Assembly (NCBI GenBank): GCA_002753155.1
Contig: PDZW01000002.1
Location: 1-64,000 of the forward strand
DNA: 64,000 bases
DNA from: Alphaproteobacteria bacterium WMHbin7
GTDB lineage: Bacteria; Pseudomonadota; Alphaproteobacteria; Rhodospirillales; WMHbin7
Direction of reading: 5' to 3'
Made by a program: the position numbers and the translations under genes. Under the pieces are notes generated by a model. The model worked only from the letters and a program-made list of their open reading frames with translations. It ran no database searches and was not told the origin of the DNA. This document shows, one piece after another, positions 7,921 to 20,842 of this stretch (its first letter is position 1; each line of letters starts with the position of its first letter).

Positions 7921-9652
7921 AACTCTCGCGATTGGAACGCTTCTTGCGGGCTTTGTCCTTCCCGGTCTTTTCGGGAATCTACGAGCCGAGCCCCCCTCGG
8001 ATGTGGTGAAAGTGGGGGTTGCCGTTATTGACGAAAGGGATAAGACGGCCAAGACCTGGGCGCCGCTTGTCAGAGAATTGGAAAGGGCCATACCGGAAAA
8101 GAACTTCGTCATCGTTCCCTTCGATTATGCCGAGGCGGATGCTTTACTGAAGGACGGTGGCCTCTCCTTCATTCTTGCCGGACCCACTTATTACGTCGAT
8201 TTCGAGAGACGCCATGGCATCAGCCGTCTGGCGACCTTGGTGCGTTCATCTACGGCGGGGCCCTTGACCAGCTTGGGCGGCGTAGTTGCCGTCAGGTCAG
8301 ATCGCAAGGATTTGACCCGGCCCGAGGATCTGAAGAAAAAGCGCATAGCGGCGACCGGAGAATTGGCGTTGGGGGGATGGCTTTCCCAGTTGCGTGAATT
8401 CGCGCTTATCGATTTCGCTGCTGGCGAGCAGTTGGTTGTTCAGAGGTACAATACCTACAGCGATGCGATTTTTGCCGTGCTGAATGACAAGGCGGACGCC
8501 GCCTTCGTGCGCACAGGGATTATCGAGGACATGATCAAGGATGGACGCGCAGCCCCTTCCGCTCTGCGCGTATTGCGCTTTTCTACCGCTCCCATCGGCT
8601 TTCCATTGGAGATCAGCACCCGCAGCTATCCGGAATGGGCCTTTGCCAAGACGCTGCGCGCTCCGGATGATTTGGCAAAGCGGGTGGCGCTGACGCTTCT
8701 GTCCATTCCCGCGACCTCGGCTTTGAAGGAATCTGCTGGTGTTGTCGGATTTACCGTGCCGCTCGATTATGCCCCGGTTCATGAATTGCTGCGTTCTCAG
8801 TCGATGGGGCCGTATGCGGGGCTTCATGGTGACGATGTGCGAAACATGCTTGTTGATCACGCCGCGTGGGTCGCCCTTGTCACCCTTCTGGTTCTGGTCT
8901 TGATCAGCGCCTTGTTCTATCAGGCATGGTCCAATCGCGGACTTGTCGAGACGCATGCCCAAATGCTGCGTTTGCGGGGCGATTTCGAAAGAACCGTGGC
9001 ACAGCGAACCAGGGACCTTGAAGCCGAGATCGAGCGGCGAAAGCAAAGTGACCTGGAACGCAGCATCGAATCGGCCAAGGTCAAGGAATCCCTGGTCAAG
9101 ACGGTCAAGGCGGTGGCTCTGACCGTCGAAATGCGCGATCCCTACATGTCCGGACATCAGCAAAGCGTGGCTCAGTTGGCCAGCCAGATCGGTATCGAGA
9201 TGCACCTTGCTCAGGACTTGATCGATGCCTTGTATCTGGCCGGTCTTGTCCATGATATCGGCATGATCTACGTGCCCAGCGAGATCACCAACCGCCCAGG
9301 CCCCTTAAGCGAGATCGAGTTTGAAATCGTGAAGGATCATCCGCGCATCGGTCATGAGATCATGTCGTCGGTCGATCTGCCCTGGCCGATTGCCGACATC
9401 GTGCTCAATCATCACAGGCGCCTTGACGGCTCGGGATATCCCAAGGATATCGACACTGACATCTCACTGGAAGCCCGCATTCTGGGCGTGGCCGATGTTG
9501 TCGTGGCCATGATGTCGCATCGCCCTTATCGGCCAGTTCTCGGTATCGATAAAATTATTGCCGAGATCAGCCAGGGGAGGGGAACGAAATTCGATCCGGA
9601 AGTGGTCGATGCCTGCGTGAAAGTCCTTAACGCACGAGGCGATGCCGTCTAG
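7913..9652 (+). CDS. PhnD-like periplasmic sensor fused to HD-GYP phosphodiesterase
   Basis: Membrane signalling protein of 579 aa. It has a signal/anchor segment (residues 3-22), a periplasmic PhnD-type solute-binding domain (about 30-295; VKVGVAVIDERDKTAKTWAPL, SFILAGPTYYVDF), a transmembrane helix (about 323-345), a short coiled coil, and a C-terminal HD-GYP domain (about 385-575). HD-GYP domains hydrolyse cyclic di-GMP. The metal-site motifs are HDIGM, where HDxGK is usual, and HHRRLDGSGYP, which is canonical. The ligand is unknown; PhnD relatives bind phosphonate, phosphate or similar anions. ATG 7913 lies inside the end of xthA. Confidence 0.85.
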   Translation: MNRTLAIGTLLAGFVLPGLFGNLRAEPPSDVVKVGVAVIDERDKTAKTWAPLVRELERAIPEKNFVIVPFDYAEADALLKDGGLSFILAGPTYYVDFERRHGISRLATLVRSSTAGPLTSLGGVVAVRSDRKDLTRPEDLKKKRIAATGELALGGWLSQLREFALIDFAAGEQLVVQRYNTYSDAIFAVLNDKADAAFVRTGIIEDMIKDGRAAPSALRVLRFSTAPIGFPLEISTRSYPEWAFAKTLRAPDDLAKRVALTLLSIPATSALKESAGVVGFTVPLDYAPVHELLRSQSMGPYAGLHGDDVRNMLVDHAAWVALVTLLVLVLISALFYQAWSNRGLVETHAQMLRLRGDFERTVAQRTRDLEAEIERRKQSDLERSIESAKVKESLVKTVKAVALTVEMRDPYMSGHQQSVAQLASQIGIEMHLAQDLIDALYLAGLVHDIGMIYVPSEITNRPGPLSEIEFEIVKDHPRIGHEIMSSVDLPWPIADIVLNHHRRLDGSGYPKDIDTDISLEARILGVADVVVAMMSHRPYRPVLGIDKIIAEISQGRGTKFDPEVVDACVKVLNARGDAV

Positions 9653-9688
9653 ACTGACTCGAAAGCGTGATTGATCAAGGGGGAAGCC

Positions 9689-10423
9689 ATGCGCCGCAAG
9701 CTGATCGCCGGAAACTGGAAGATGAACGGCCTGCTGGCCGACGGAATTGCTCTGGCGGCTGCGGTTGCGGAACTGGCCAAGCCCCGCAAGCATAAATGCG
9801 ACATTCTGATCTGTCCGCCCTTTACCTTGTTGATTGAGGCTGTCCGCGCCGTGGCCGGAACGCCCATCGCCGTTGGTGGGCAGGACTGCCATATGAAGGC
9901 GTCGGGTGCCCATACCGGCGATGTTTCCGCCCCGATGCTGGCCGATCTGGGCTGCCGCTACGTCATTCTGGGCCATTCCGAGCGCCGGGCCGACCATAAG
10001 GAGCCCGATTCCTTGATCAAGACCAAGGCCCAGGCCGCCCTGGCGGCCAGCCTGATTCCCATCGTCTGCGTAGGCGAGACCGAGGCCGAGCGCGATTCGG
10101 GGCGCACACTTGAGGTGGTCGCCGGGCAGCTCAAGGGCTCTCTGCCCGAGGGTGGGACGGCCGAGCGGGTGGTCATCGCCTACGAGCCGGTTTGGGCCAT
10201 TGGCACTGGCAGAACCCCCACTTTGGCCGAGGTTCAGGAGGTTCATGCCATGATTCGCCGCGAATCGGGCTTGGGGCAGGGGGTGCGCATTCTCTATGGC
10301 GGCTCGATGAAGCCGTCTAATGCCCAGGAATTGCTGGCATTGCCCGATGTTGACGGTGGGTTGATCGGAGGGGCCAGCCTGAAAGCCGACGATTTCTGGG
10401 CGATTGCAACAGCCTGTCCCTAA
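9689..10423 (+). CDS. tpiA: Triosephosphate isomerase
   Basis: Glycolytic enzyme of 244 aa interconverting dihydroxyacetone phosphate and glyceraldehyde 3-phosphate. All catalytic elements are visible: the active-site Lys in GNWKMNG, the electrophilic His in GHSERR, the catalytic Glu and loop 6 in [11 protein letters not shown], and the phosphate-binding YGGS. ATG 9689 follows AAGGGGGAAG; the frame is open to a TTG at 9671 without better support. It heads the same-strand run tpiA-secG-pyrG-kdsA-eno. Confidence 0.96.
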   Translation: MRRKLIAGNWKMNGLLADGIALAAAVAELAKPRKHKCDILICPPFTLLIEAVRAVAGTPIAVGGQDCHMKASGAHTGDVSAPMLADLGCRYVILGHSERRADHKEPDSLIKTKAQAALAASLIPIVCVGETEAERDSGRTLEVVAGQLKGSLPEGGTAERVVIAYEPVWAIGTGRTPTLAEVQEVHAMIRRESGLGQGVRILYGGSMKPSNAQELLALPDVDGGLIGGASLKADDFWAIATACP

Positions 10424-10492
10424 CCCCCAAAAATCCCTAGCCAAAGCCGGATCGGGGTATTAAAACGGCGCAACACAAGCTTTGGTGTCGTC

Positions 10493-14589
<4,097 letters not shown>

Positions 14590-14606
14590 TCCGTTTCTTC
14601 TCATGA

Positions 14607-14643
14607 AAAAAGGCCCCGGCAGTCATCCGCCGGGGCCTTTTTA
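14607..14643. terminator. Strong bidirectional intrinsic terminator between eno and dhc
   Basis: The stem AGGCCCCGGC / GCCGGGGCCT with an 8-base loop is flanked by an A-run on the left and a T-run on the right. It can end eno transcription from the left and the dhc transcript from the right. Confidence 0.93.
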
Positions 14644-14657
14644 TATGCTCAAAAGGG

Positions 14658-15158
14658 TCAGCGTCCCTTGACGGCCTGCCGGTAGATCGGCGTGAACTCG
14701 TTATCTTCGAAAGTGCCTTGCACATAGCCACTGTGACAGGCTGCGCAATTAGCCTTCGAATCGATGCCCTTGACCTTGAAGATTTCCGGCTTGATGCCGG
14801 AATGCTTGCGCACGAAGCGCGGCGCCAGGGTAACTGCCTTGGCGGGCGTGGTGACGCCCTCCATCCACTTTCCAGACTGGCGGGTGTTGGTGACATCGGC
14901 CGAGTTGGTCAGGTGGAAATCGAGAATGTGTTTCTTTGTGGCTTCGTTGGTGATCGTCGCATCCTCGCCATAATGGTCCTTAAGGTTGCTCATGATCTCC
15001 TGCCAAACGCTTTTCTGAAGCATCTCGGGATAGAAGGCATTGTGGCATGAGCCGCATTCCTTAAGCACCACCTGATCGGTGATCGGCGGAAAGCGTTCGG
15101 CGTTGGCGGTGGTTGCGGAGAGGGCCAGAAGCCCCGCCGCCAGAAGCATTTTGCGCAT
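14658..15158 (-). CDS. Diheme cytochrome c (DHC)
   Basis: Periplasmic diheme cytochrome c of 166 aa with a signal peptide (cleavage after ANA) and two heme-binding motifs, CGSCH (residues 35-39) and CAACH (138-142). It matches the DHC family that donates electrons to SHP; in Rhodobacter sphaeroides the genes for SHP, DHC and a membrane cytochrome b form one cluster. Here the shp gene is immediately upstream (9-bp gap) but no cytochrome b gene is nearby. ATG 15158 is favoured over an adjacent GTG because AGGGG lies six bases upstream. Confidence 0.85.
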   Translation of the reverse strand: MRKMLLAAGLLALSATTANAERFPPITDQVVLKECGSCHNAFYPEMLQKSVWQEIMSNLKDHYGEDATITNEATKKHILDFHLTNSADVTNTRQSGKWMEGVTTPAKAVTLAPRFVRKHSGIKPEIFKVKGIDSKANCAACHSGYVQGTFEDNEFTPIYRQAVKGR

Positions 15159-15167
15159 CACGTTCCC

Positions 15168-15575
15168 CTATTGCTGCGACATGAAGGTAATGAAATCGCC
15201 CTTTTCCTGGGCGGTGCAGGCGCGGCCCAGAACGCTGTTGCAGTTGCGGCCGAACCACTTCTCGACCTTTTCGATGTCGGTGTAGCGGTCGGCTGTGCGC
15301 GAAACGGCCATGGGATCAATGGACTTGCCTGCCCTTGTCTGTCCGATTGTCTGCGGAGAGTTGCCGTGGCAACTGGTGCAAGACGGCGTGTCTTCCTTAC
15401 CGCCGGTGAACTTGGACTGAAACAGGGTCTGGCCGCGCTGGGCCGAGAAATCGCCACCGGCCTGCGCCTTGAGATCGGACAGGATCTTGTCGCGGCTGGG
15501 GTTGCCTGCCTGAGCGGCGCCTGCCAGCGAAAGGGCGAAGGCAGCGACAAAAGCAATAACGAACGTCTTTTTCAT
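15168..15575 (-). CDS. SHP-type high-spin cytochrome c (DUF1924)
   Basis: Secreted monoheme cytochrome of 135 aa with a signal peptide (cleavage after AQA), one heme motif CTSCH (66-70) and the segment NCNSVLGRAC near the C-terminus. In the sphaeroides heme protein (SHP) an Asn is the distal heme ligand and leaves on binding of O2 or NO, and a nearby disulfide stiffens that loop. Here Asn111 with Cys112 and Cys120 fit that pattern. The physiological role of SHP is unsettled (O2/NO chemistry proposed). ATG 15575 follows AGGAG. It is the first gene of the shp-dhc pair. Confidence 0.85.
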   Translation of the reverse strand: MKKTFVIAFVAAFALSLAGAAQAGNPSRDKILSDLKAQAGGDFSAQRGQTLFQSKFTGGKEDTPSCTSCHGNSPQTIGQTRAGKSIDPMAVSRTADRYTDIEKVEKWFGRNCNSVLGRACTAQEKGDFITFMSQQ

Positions 15576-15698
15576 AGGGGGTCTCCTTAGGGTCTTGGCA
15601 TCGAATGAGGCGTCTGCTTGCCTGTTGCAGAGAGAATAGCCAAGACCGTCTGAACCAAAAATGAACAGGGCGGAATAGGGGAATAACAAGGAAAAAAC

Positions 15699-17204
15699 CT
15701 ATCCCCGTGAGGAATAACGGACGGCTTCCTCGGCGGCGCGGATCAGGGCGCGGGCCTTGTTCAGGCTTTCCTGGTACTCAGCGTCGGGCTGGCTGTCATG
15801 GACGATTCCAGCACCCGCCTGCACATGCATGACGCCGTCCTTGACCAGGGCGGTGCGCAGCGCGATGCAGGTGTCCATGGCGCCGTTGGCGGCCAGATAG
15901 CCGATGCATCCGGCGTAGAAGCTGCGCCGCACGGGTTCCAATTCGTCGATGATTTCCATGGCGCGCACCTTGGGTGCACCCGAGACGGTGCCAGCGGGAA
16001 AGCCTGCCATCAGCGCGTCCATGGCGTCGTGGCGTGGATCGATCTGCCCTTCGACGTTGGAAACGATGTGCATGACCTGCGAATAATATTCCACCTTCAT
16101 CTGCTCGGTGACGCGAACCGAACCGATCTTGGCCACGCGCCCCACATCGTTGCGCCCCAGGTCCAAAAGCATCAGATGCTCGGCCAGTTCCTTGGGGTCG
16201 GACAGAAGATCGGCGGCCAGCGCCTTGTCCTCTTCAGGCGTAGCGCCACGCTTTCTTGTTCCGGCCAGGGGGCGGATGGTCACCGTGCCGTCTCTCAGGC
16301 GGACCAGGATTTCGGGGCTGGAGCCCACGATCGAGAAACCGCCGAAATCGAGGAAGAACAGGAAGGGCGAGGGATTGGTGCGCCGAAGTGCGCGGTAAAG
16401 CGCAAAGGGCGGCAGGCTGAAGGGTACCGAAAGCCGCATGCCCAGGACCACCTGGAAAATGTCGCCCGCCAGGATGTAGTCCTTGGCCTTGTTGACCATG
16501 GCGTGAAAGGCTTCGCGGCTCATGTTGGCCTGGGGCTCGGGCAGCTTGGCGGTTTCGTCCGCCACCTCGCGCCGGTAGGGAATCTGGCGCGAGAAATCGG
16601 CAACCGTGTCGGCCAGACGCTCAGAGGCCAGATCATAGGCCGCCTCGGCTGAAACGCCGTGGCGCGGGCGCACCGGGGTGACCAGGGTCACCATGGCGTC
16701 CACATTATCGAAAACGGCGATCACGGTGGGGCGCACGAACAAGCCATCGGGAACGCCCAGCGGATCGGGATTCTTGTCGGGCAGGCGCTCCATCAGGCGC
16801 ACGGTGTCATAGCCCATATAGCCGACCAGTCCCGCCGACATGGGCGGCAGTTCCGGTGGCAGATCGATGGCGCTTTCGGCTACCAGGGCGCGCAGCGAGG
16901 CGATGGCGCCCTGATCCTCTTCGACGAAGGCGGTCCCATCCTTCAGGGCTTCGCGGTTTATTTCGGCCACGTCACCCCGGCAACGCCAGATCAGATCGGG
17001 CTTAAGACCGATCAGCGAATAGCGACCGCGCACGGCGCCACCCTCGACGGATTCCAGAAGAAAGCTGTTGGGGCGTTGATCCGCCAGCTTCAGATAGGCC
17101 GAGACCGGCGTTTCCAGATCGGCGATCAGGCGCGTCCAGACAACCTGGGGCCGCCCATCGCGATAAGCTCTGGCGAAAGCGTCGAAATTGGGAAGGGGCT
17201 TCAT
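15699..17204 (-). CDS. trpE: Anthranilate synthase component I
   Basis: Large subunit, 501 aa, which makes anthranilate from chorismate using ammonia from TrpG. The N-terminal LLES feedback motif for tryptophan is present, and the chorismate-binding domain carries GDIFQVVLG, IVGSSPEILVR, IRPLAGTRKRG, LDLGRNDVGRV, FPAGTVSGAPK and the final VQAGAGIVHDS. It is a stand-alone subunit with no fused TrpG. ATG 17204 overlaps the ppiD stop by 4 bp. The usual alphaproteobacterial order ppiD-trpE-trpG-trpD-trpC is broken here: shp-dhc follow instead. Confidence 0.95.
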   Translation of the reverse strand: MKPLPNFDAFARAYRDGRPQVVWTRLIADLETPVSAYLKLADQRPNSFLLESVEGGAVRGRYSLIGLKPDLIWRCRGDVAEINREALKDGTAFVEEDQGAIASLRALVAESAIDLPPELPPMSAGLVGYMGYDTVRLMERLPDKNPDPLGVPDGLFVRPTVIAVFDNVDAMVTLVTPVRPRHGVSAEAAYDLASERLADTVADFSRQIPYRREVADETAKLPEPQANMSREAFHAMVNKAKDYILAGDIFQVVLGMRLSVPFSLPPFALYRALRRTNPSPFLFFLDFGGFSIVGSSPEILVRLRDGTVTIRPLAGTRKRGATPEEDKALAADLLSDPKELAEHLMLLDLGRNDVGRVAKIGSVRVTEQMKVEYYSQVMHIVSNVEGQIDPRHDAMDALMAGFPAGTVSGAPKVRAMEIIDELEPVRRSFYAGCIGYLAANGAMDTCIALRTALVKDGVMHVQAGAGIVHDSQPDAEYQESLNKARALIRAAEEAVRYSSRG

Positions 17205-19090
17205 GGCCGGTTGAAATAATTGTTGATGGTCTGGCTGTGCTTGTTGACGCCATAGCGGGCAGCCAGGGCATTGGTGAATTGGTCGAGCAGATCGCCCGCC
17301 AGCCCCTGTTCCAGTGCCTGGGCGATTTCCGAATGATTGTCGGCAGTACCTGTGGGGTCGGCTGAAACGATCCGCCCCAGGCGCACGATCATGGCGCCTT
17401 CCGGGGTTGGCGACATGGCGGATTCACCCGGTTTCAGCTTGAAGAGAGAGGCTACCAGCCGGGAGGGCAGGCCGGTTTCCGATGTGGGCGCGTCGCGCAG
17501 GAAAGGCGCCGTGGATTTCATCTTGAAGCCGAATTCCTGAGCCACACTGGCAAGCGAAGCGCCAGCTTTCAGGCGTTCAAGCCCCTTGGCGGCGCGTTCC
17601 TCGGCTGTCTTGCGCCGCTGGCTGTCGTTCCAGTCGGCCCTGACGGCGGTCATGACCTCGGACAGGGGTTTGAGGGCGGCGGGCACCACCTTCTCGACCT
17701 TGACGCCCAGGATTCCGTCATCCAGTTCGATCACATTGCTGTCGGCCCCTTCCGGGGTCGAGAAGGCCAGTTCCAGAAGCTTGTCAGCAGCGGGCAGATT
17801 CTTGAGGGGTTTTCCAGCCAGGTCGTTGCCCTTGGCATCCATCGGCCCCATGCGCAGAAGCTTGATCTTGTATTTCTGGGCGGCTTCCTCGATGCGCGCC
17901 CCACCGGCCACTTCATCGACGATCTGGGCAGAGAGAGAGCTTAAGGCCTTCGACGCATTTGCCAGAGCCAGGTCCTTGGCGATCTGGCTTTTGACCTCGC
18001 TCAAGGGTTTGGGCGAGGCGGGTGAAATGGCGGTCACCTTCAGGATATGCCAGCCCAGGGGCGATTTGATGGGGGCACTCACGCCGTCCTTTTCCAGGGC
18101 AAAGGCCGGTCCTGCAAGTTCGCCTGGCAGATCGCGCTTCTCGATGCGGCCCAGCAGAATCGCCTGATCGTCCATGTTGGCCAGGGATTTGGCGATCTTG
18201 GCAAAATCGCCACCCTCGGACAGTTGTTGTGCCGCCGCCTTGGCCTTGTCCTCGTCGCCCAACAACATCTGCAGCACGATGCGCTTCTCGGGCGTCGTGT
18301 AATCCTCGATGCGTACCCTGTACTCTTCCTCGATCTCGGCATCCGAGGGCTTGGTCTCGGCGGTCAGGGCATCTTGAGTCATATGCATGACTTGAATCGA
18401 ACGGATCTCGGGTGAGGTGAATTTCTTGGCGTTGGCCTGATGGAATTCTGCCAGTTCGGTTTCTTTGGGGGCAGGCGGCAGGGGCATGGCGTCGGCATCG
18501 GCAAGCAGAATGTCGGCCACGCGCCGCTCGAAGCGGAATCGGTAGAACAGGTCGGAAAGAACCTTGGGAACATGGACCGTTCCGGTAACACTTCCCAGAA
18601 GCTGGCCCCTGGCGATATCGCTGCGAAGCAGGTTCAGAAAGGCTGATTCGCTCCAGTTGTTGTCGGCCAGTGTCCCCTGAAAGAGCGCTTTGTTGAATTT
18701 TCCATCTTCGCCCTGAAAGGCGGGCACACCCAGGATGGTCAGTTGTAATTCTTTTTCGCCGACCGACAGGCCAAGGCGCTTGGCCTCAAGCTGGTAAAGG
18801 GTGCGGGCGACCATCTGGTCCAGCGTTCGGTCCAGAAGTCCCATTTCGCGGGCCTGCTCGCTGGTCAGCTTGCCGCCGAAAAGCGGGCGCAGGCGGCCCA
18901 CTTCGCGGTCGAACTCCTTGACCAGTTCCTCGATCGATATTTTGACCGGCCCAACTTCGACCGCCGTGCTGTCGGAGGTGACGGTGCGAACGACATCGCC
19001 GATGCCCCAGGCGCCGAAGCTGATGATCAGCAGGGCGAACAGGATACGGACCACCCAGGATTTGGAGGAGTGATGCAGGGCTTCGAGCAT
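17201..19090 (-). CDS. ppiD: PpiD-like membrane-anchored periplasmic peptidyl-prolyl isomerase/chaperone
   Basis: Periplasmic folding factor of 629 aa, anchored by an N-terminal helix (about residues 13-35), with a SurA-N-type chaperone region, a parvulin-like rotamase domain around residues 260-365 (EKRIVLQMLLGDEDKA, LGWHILKV) and a second C-terminal domain. The family associates with SecYEG and helps newly exported proteins fold. Length is normal. The following trpE overlaps it by 4 bp, the conserved ppiD-trpE arrangement of alphaproteobacteria. Confidence 0.9.
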   Translation of the reverse strand: MLEALHHSSKSWVVRILFALLIISFGAWGIGDVVRTVTSDSTAVEVGPVKISIEELVKEFDREVGRLRPLFGGKLTSEQAREMGLLDRTLDQMVARTLYQLEAKRLGLSVGEKELQLTILGVPAFQGEDGKFNKALFQGTLADNNWSESAFLNLLRSDIARGQLLGSVTGTVHVPKVLSDLFYRFRFERRVADILLADADAMPLPPAPKETELAEFHQANAKKFTSPEIRSIQVMHMTQDALTAETKPSDAEIEEEYRVRIEDYTTPEKRIVLQMLLGDEDKAKAAAQQLSEGGDFAKIAKSLANMDDQAILLGRIEKRDLPGELAGPAFALEKDGVSAPIKSPLGWHILKVTAISPASPKPLSEVKSQIAKDLALANASKALSSLSAQIVDEVAGGARIEEAAQKYKIKLLRMGPMDAKGNDLAGKPLKNLPAADKLLELAFSTPEGADSNVIELDDGILGVKVEKVVPAALKPLSEVMTAVRADWNDSQRRKTAEERAAKGLERLKAGASLASVAQEFGFKMKSTAPFLRDAPTSETGLPSRLVASLFKLKPGESAMSPTPEGAMIVRLGRIVSADPTGTADNHSEIAQALEQGLAGDLLDQFTNALAARYGVNKHSQTINNYFNRP

Positions 19091-19150
19091 GGCTATCCCT
19101 TTAGAAAAAGTCCGGCATCATACTGGCGGGGCAGGGCCAGCCGCAACCCC

Positions 19151-20116
19151 TCATGCCGGAAGGCCAACCCCTAGCTCGGCCAGAAGGCGCTGATCCTGGT
19201 TGGGCTCGGCATTGGGGGTGGTCAGCAACCGCTCGCCATAGAAGATCGAGTTGGCCCCAGCCAGGAAGCAGAGCGCCTGAGCTTCCGGGGAAAGGCGCTG
19301 GCGACCGGCAGCCAGACGGATGCGAGACCTGGGCATGACGATTCTGGCCGTGGCGATCATGCGCACAAAGTCAAGGGCGGGCAGGCTTTCCTGGTCCTCG
19401 AGGGGCGTGCCCTCGATGGCCACCAGGGCGTTGATGGGCACACTTTCCGGATGCGGATTCATGCCCGCCAGGACGCCAAGGGCCGAGGCACGGTCGGTCA
19501 GGCTCTCACCCAGGCCGATAATGACGCCGGTACACAGATCGATCCCCTCGGCTCTGACGATGGACAGGGTTTCCAGCCGGTCCTCAAGGGTGCGCGTCGT
19601 GATGATCTGGCCGTAATATTCGGGGCTGGTGTCGATGTTGTGGTTGTAGGACTGCAACCCCGCCGCCTTCAAGGCCTTGGCCTGATGGGGTTTTAGCATG
19701 CCCAGGGTAACGCAGGGCTCCATGTCGAGGGCTCGAACGGCTCTGACCATCTCCAGAACGGCCTCGAAGTCGGGGCCGTCCGTCACTTCGCGCCAGGCTG
19801 CCCCCATGCAAAAGCGCACGGTGCCCAATTCCTTGGCCTGCTTGGCCGCCGCCACCACCTCGCCCACCCGGCTTAAGGGGGTGCGCGAGACATCCAGGGC
19901 TTCGTGATGGGCTGACTGGCTGCAATAGGCGCAGTCCTCGGCGCAGCCGCCGGTCTTGATGTTCATCAGCGAAGCCAGTTGCACGCCTCGGGAATCCGTG
20001 TTGGCCCGGCTGACATCATGGGCCTGCGAGACCAGTTCCAGCAGGGGCAGCTTCAAGAGCGCCTCGATCTCCTGGCTGGTCCAATTATAGCGGGGATTTA
20101 CGTCAATGGGGGGCAT
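19151..20116 (-). CDS. bioB: Biotin synthase
   Basis: Radical-SAM enzyme of 321 aa that inserts sulfur into dethiobiotin. The radical-SAM cysteines are in GGCAEDCAYCSQS, and NHNIDTSPEYY, GVIIGLGES and an RLAAGRQ segment are typical of BioB. It stands alone, with no bioA, bioD or bioF next to it. An 8-bp inverted repeat (TCCGGCAT at about 19111 and its complement ending at about 19160) spans its 3' end and may act as a weak terminator. Confidence 0.95.
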   Translation of the reverse strand: MPPIDVNPRYNWTSQEIEALLKLPLLELVSQAHDVSRANTDSRGVQLASLMNIKTGGCAEDCAYCSQSAHHEALDVSRTPLSRVGEVVAAAKQAKELGTVRFCMGAAWREVTDGPDFEAVLEMVRAVRALDMEPCVTLGMLKPHQAKALKAAGLQSYNHNIDTSPEYYGQIITTRTLEDRLETLSIVRAEGIDLCTGVIIGLGESLTDRASALGVLAGMNPHPESVPINALVAIEGTPLEDQESLPALDFVRMIATARIVMPRSRIRLAAGRQRLSPEAQALCFLAGANSIFYGERLLTTPNAEPNQDQRLLAELGVGLPA

Positions 20117-20303
20117 GCGTCGCGAACTCCGGTCCTTAAGGGCCGCGTAGAATAGGCAGGGTCGCCCAGGGGGGCAACCAAGATCGTTGGCACCATAAGC
20201 CAGAACAATACCATTGCGATTTTATACGGCGTGTGAAAAACTACCAAAGAACGCATCGACGATAATTGCGACCGTTCTGCTAAACGTAAAAATGGGGGGG
20301 AAT

Positions 20304-20825
20304 ATGATCAGCGCTTGGATCAGCCGGTTTATCGTTTCCGCAATTGCACTTAATGGGACGATGTCAATCGCCTTTGCTAGCGATGCAACGCTCACCATCA
20401 AGGAGGCCGTCTGGACTTCCGGGGTTTCCGAGATGAAATACACGGACCGGTTGGGCGAGCGGACCCAGCAGCGCGGCATAAGCCTGTGGACATTGGTCGA
20501 GGGAGACCAAGCCGCGCTTGATCAGCTTGAGAAACAAGGAAAATTCCCGTTACGCCACAGCTGGAAGCATTATCTGGGCGCCATCCCCGATCTGGAAACA
20601 TTGGTTCCCAGGGATGCCATCAGCCTTGGGGTCGGGAGAGCGGGCCTGATCAATGATCTGAGAATGGAAGCGAAGATGCGCGGGGGCCGCTTCGACTGGC
20701 GGACCTGGAGCAGCAAGAAGAATTTGGAGCCGGGCAACTGGATCGTCGAAATTCTCTACAAGGACGGAACACCGGTGGCCTGCGCCTCCGGGCCTTGCGT
20801 CTATACCATTCTGGTTGAGCGGTAG
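20304..20825 (+). CDS. Secreted protein of unknown function (faint DUF2914-like C-terminus)
   Basis: Protein of 173 aa not assigned to a known enzyme. A signal peptide is visible (hydrophobic residues about 4-22, cleavage near AFAS-D). The mature part has Trp-rich segments (KEAVWTSGV, LRHSWKHYLG, FDWRTWSSKK) and ends in GNWIVEILYKDG followed by CASGPC, which might form a disulfide. The closing G-W-V-dG pattern faintly recalls DUF2914, but this is weak. ATG 20304 is chosen as it follows a G-run and starts the signal peptide; ATG 20292 is the alternative. It lies 17 bp upstream of the next unknown gene and is probably co-transcribed with it. Confidence 0.6.
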   Translation: MISAWISRFIVSAIALNGTMSIAFASDATLTIKEAVWTSGVSEMKYTDRLGERTQQRGISLWTLVEGDQAALDQLEKQGKFPLRHSWKHYLGAIPDLETLVPRDAISLGVGRAGLINDLRMEAKMRGGRFDWRTWSSKKNLEPGNWIVEILYKDGTPVACASGPCVYTILVER

Positions 20826-20842
20826 GGCCAGGAGAGGCAGGA

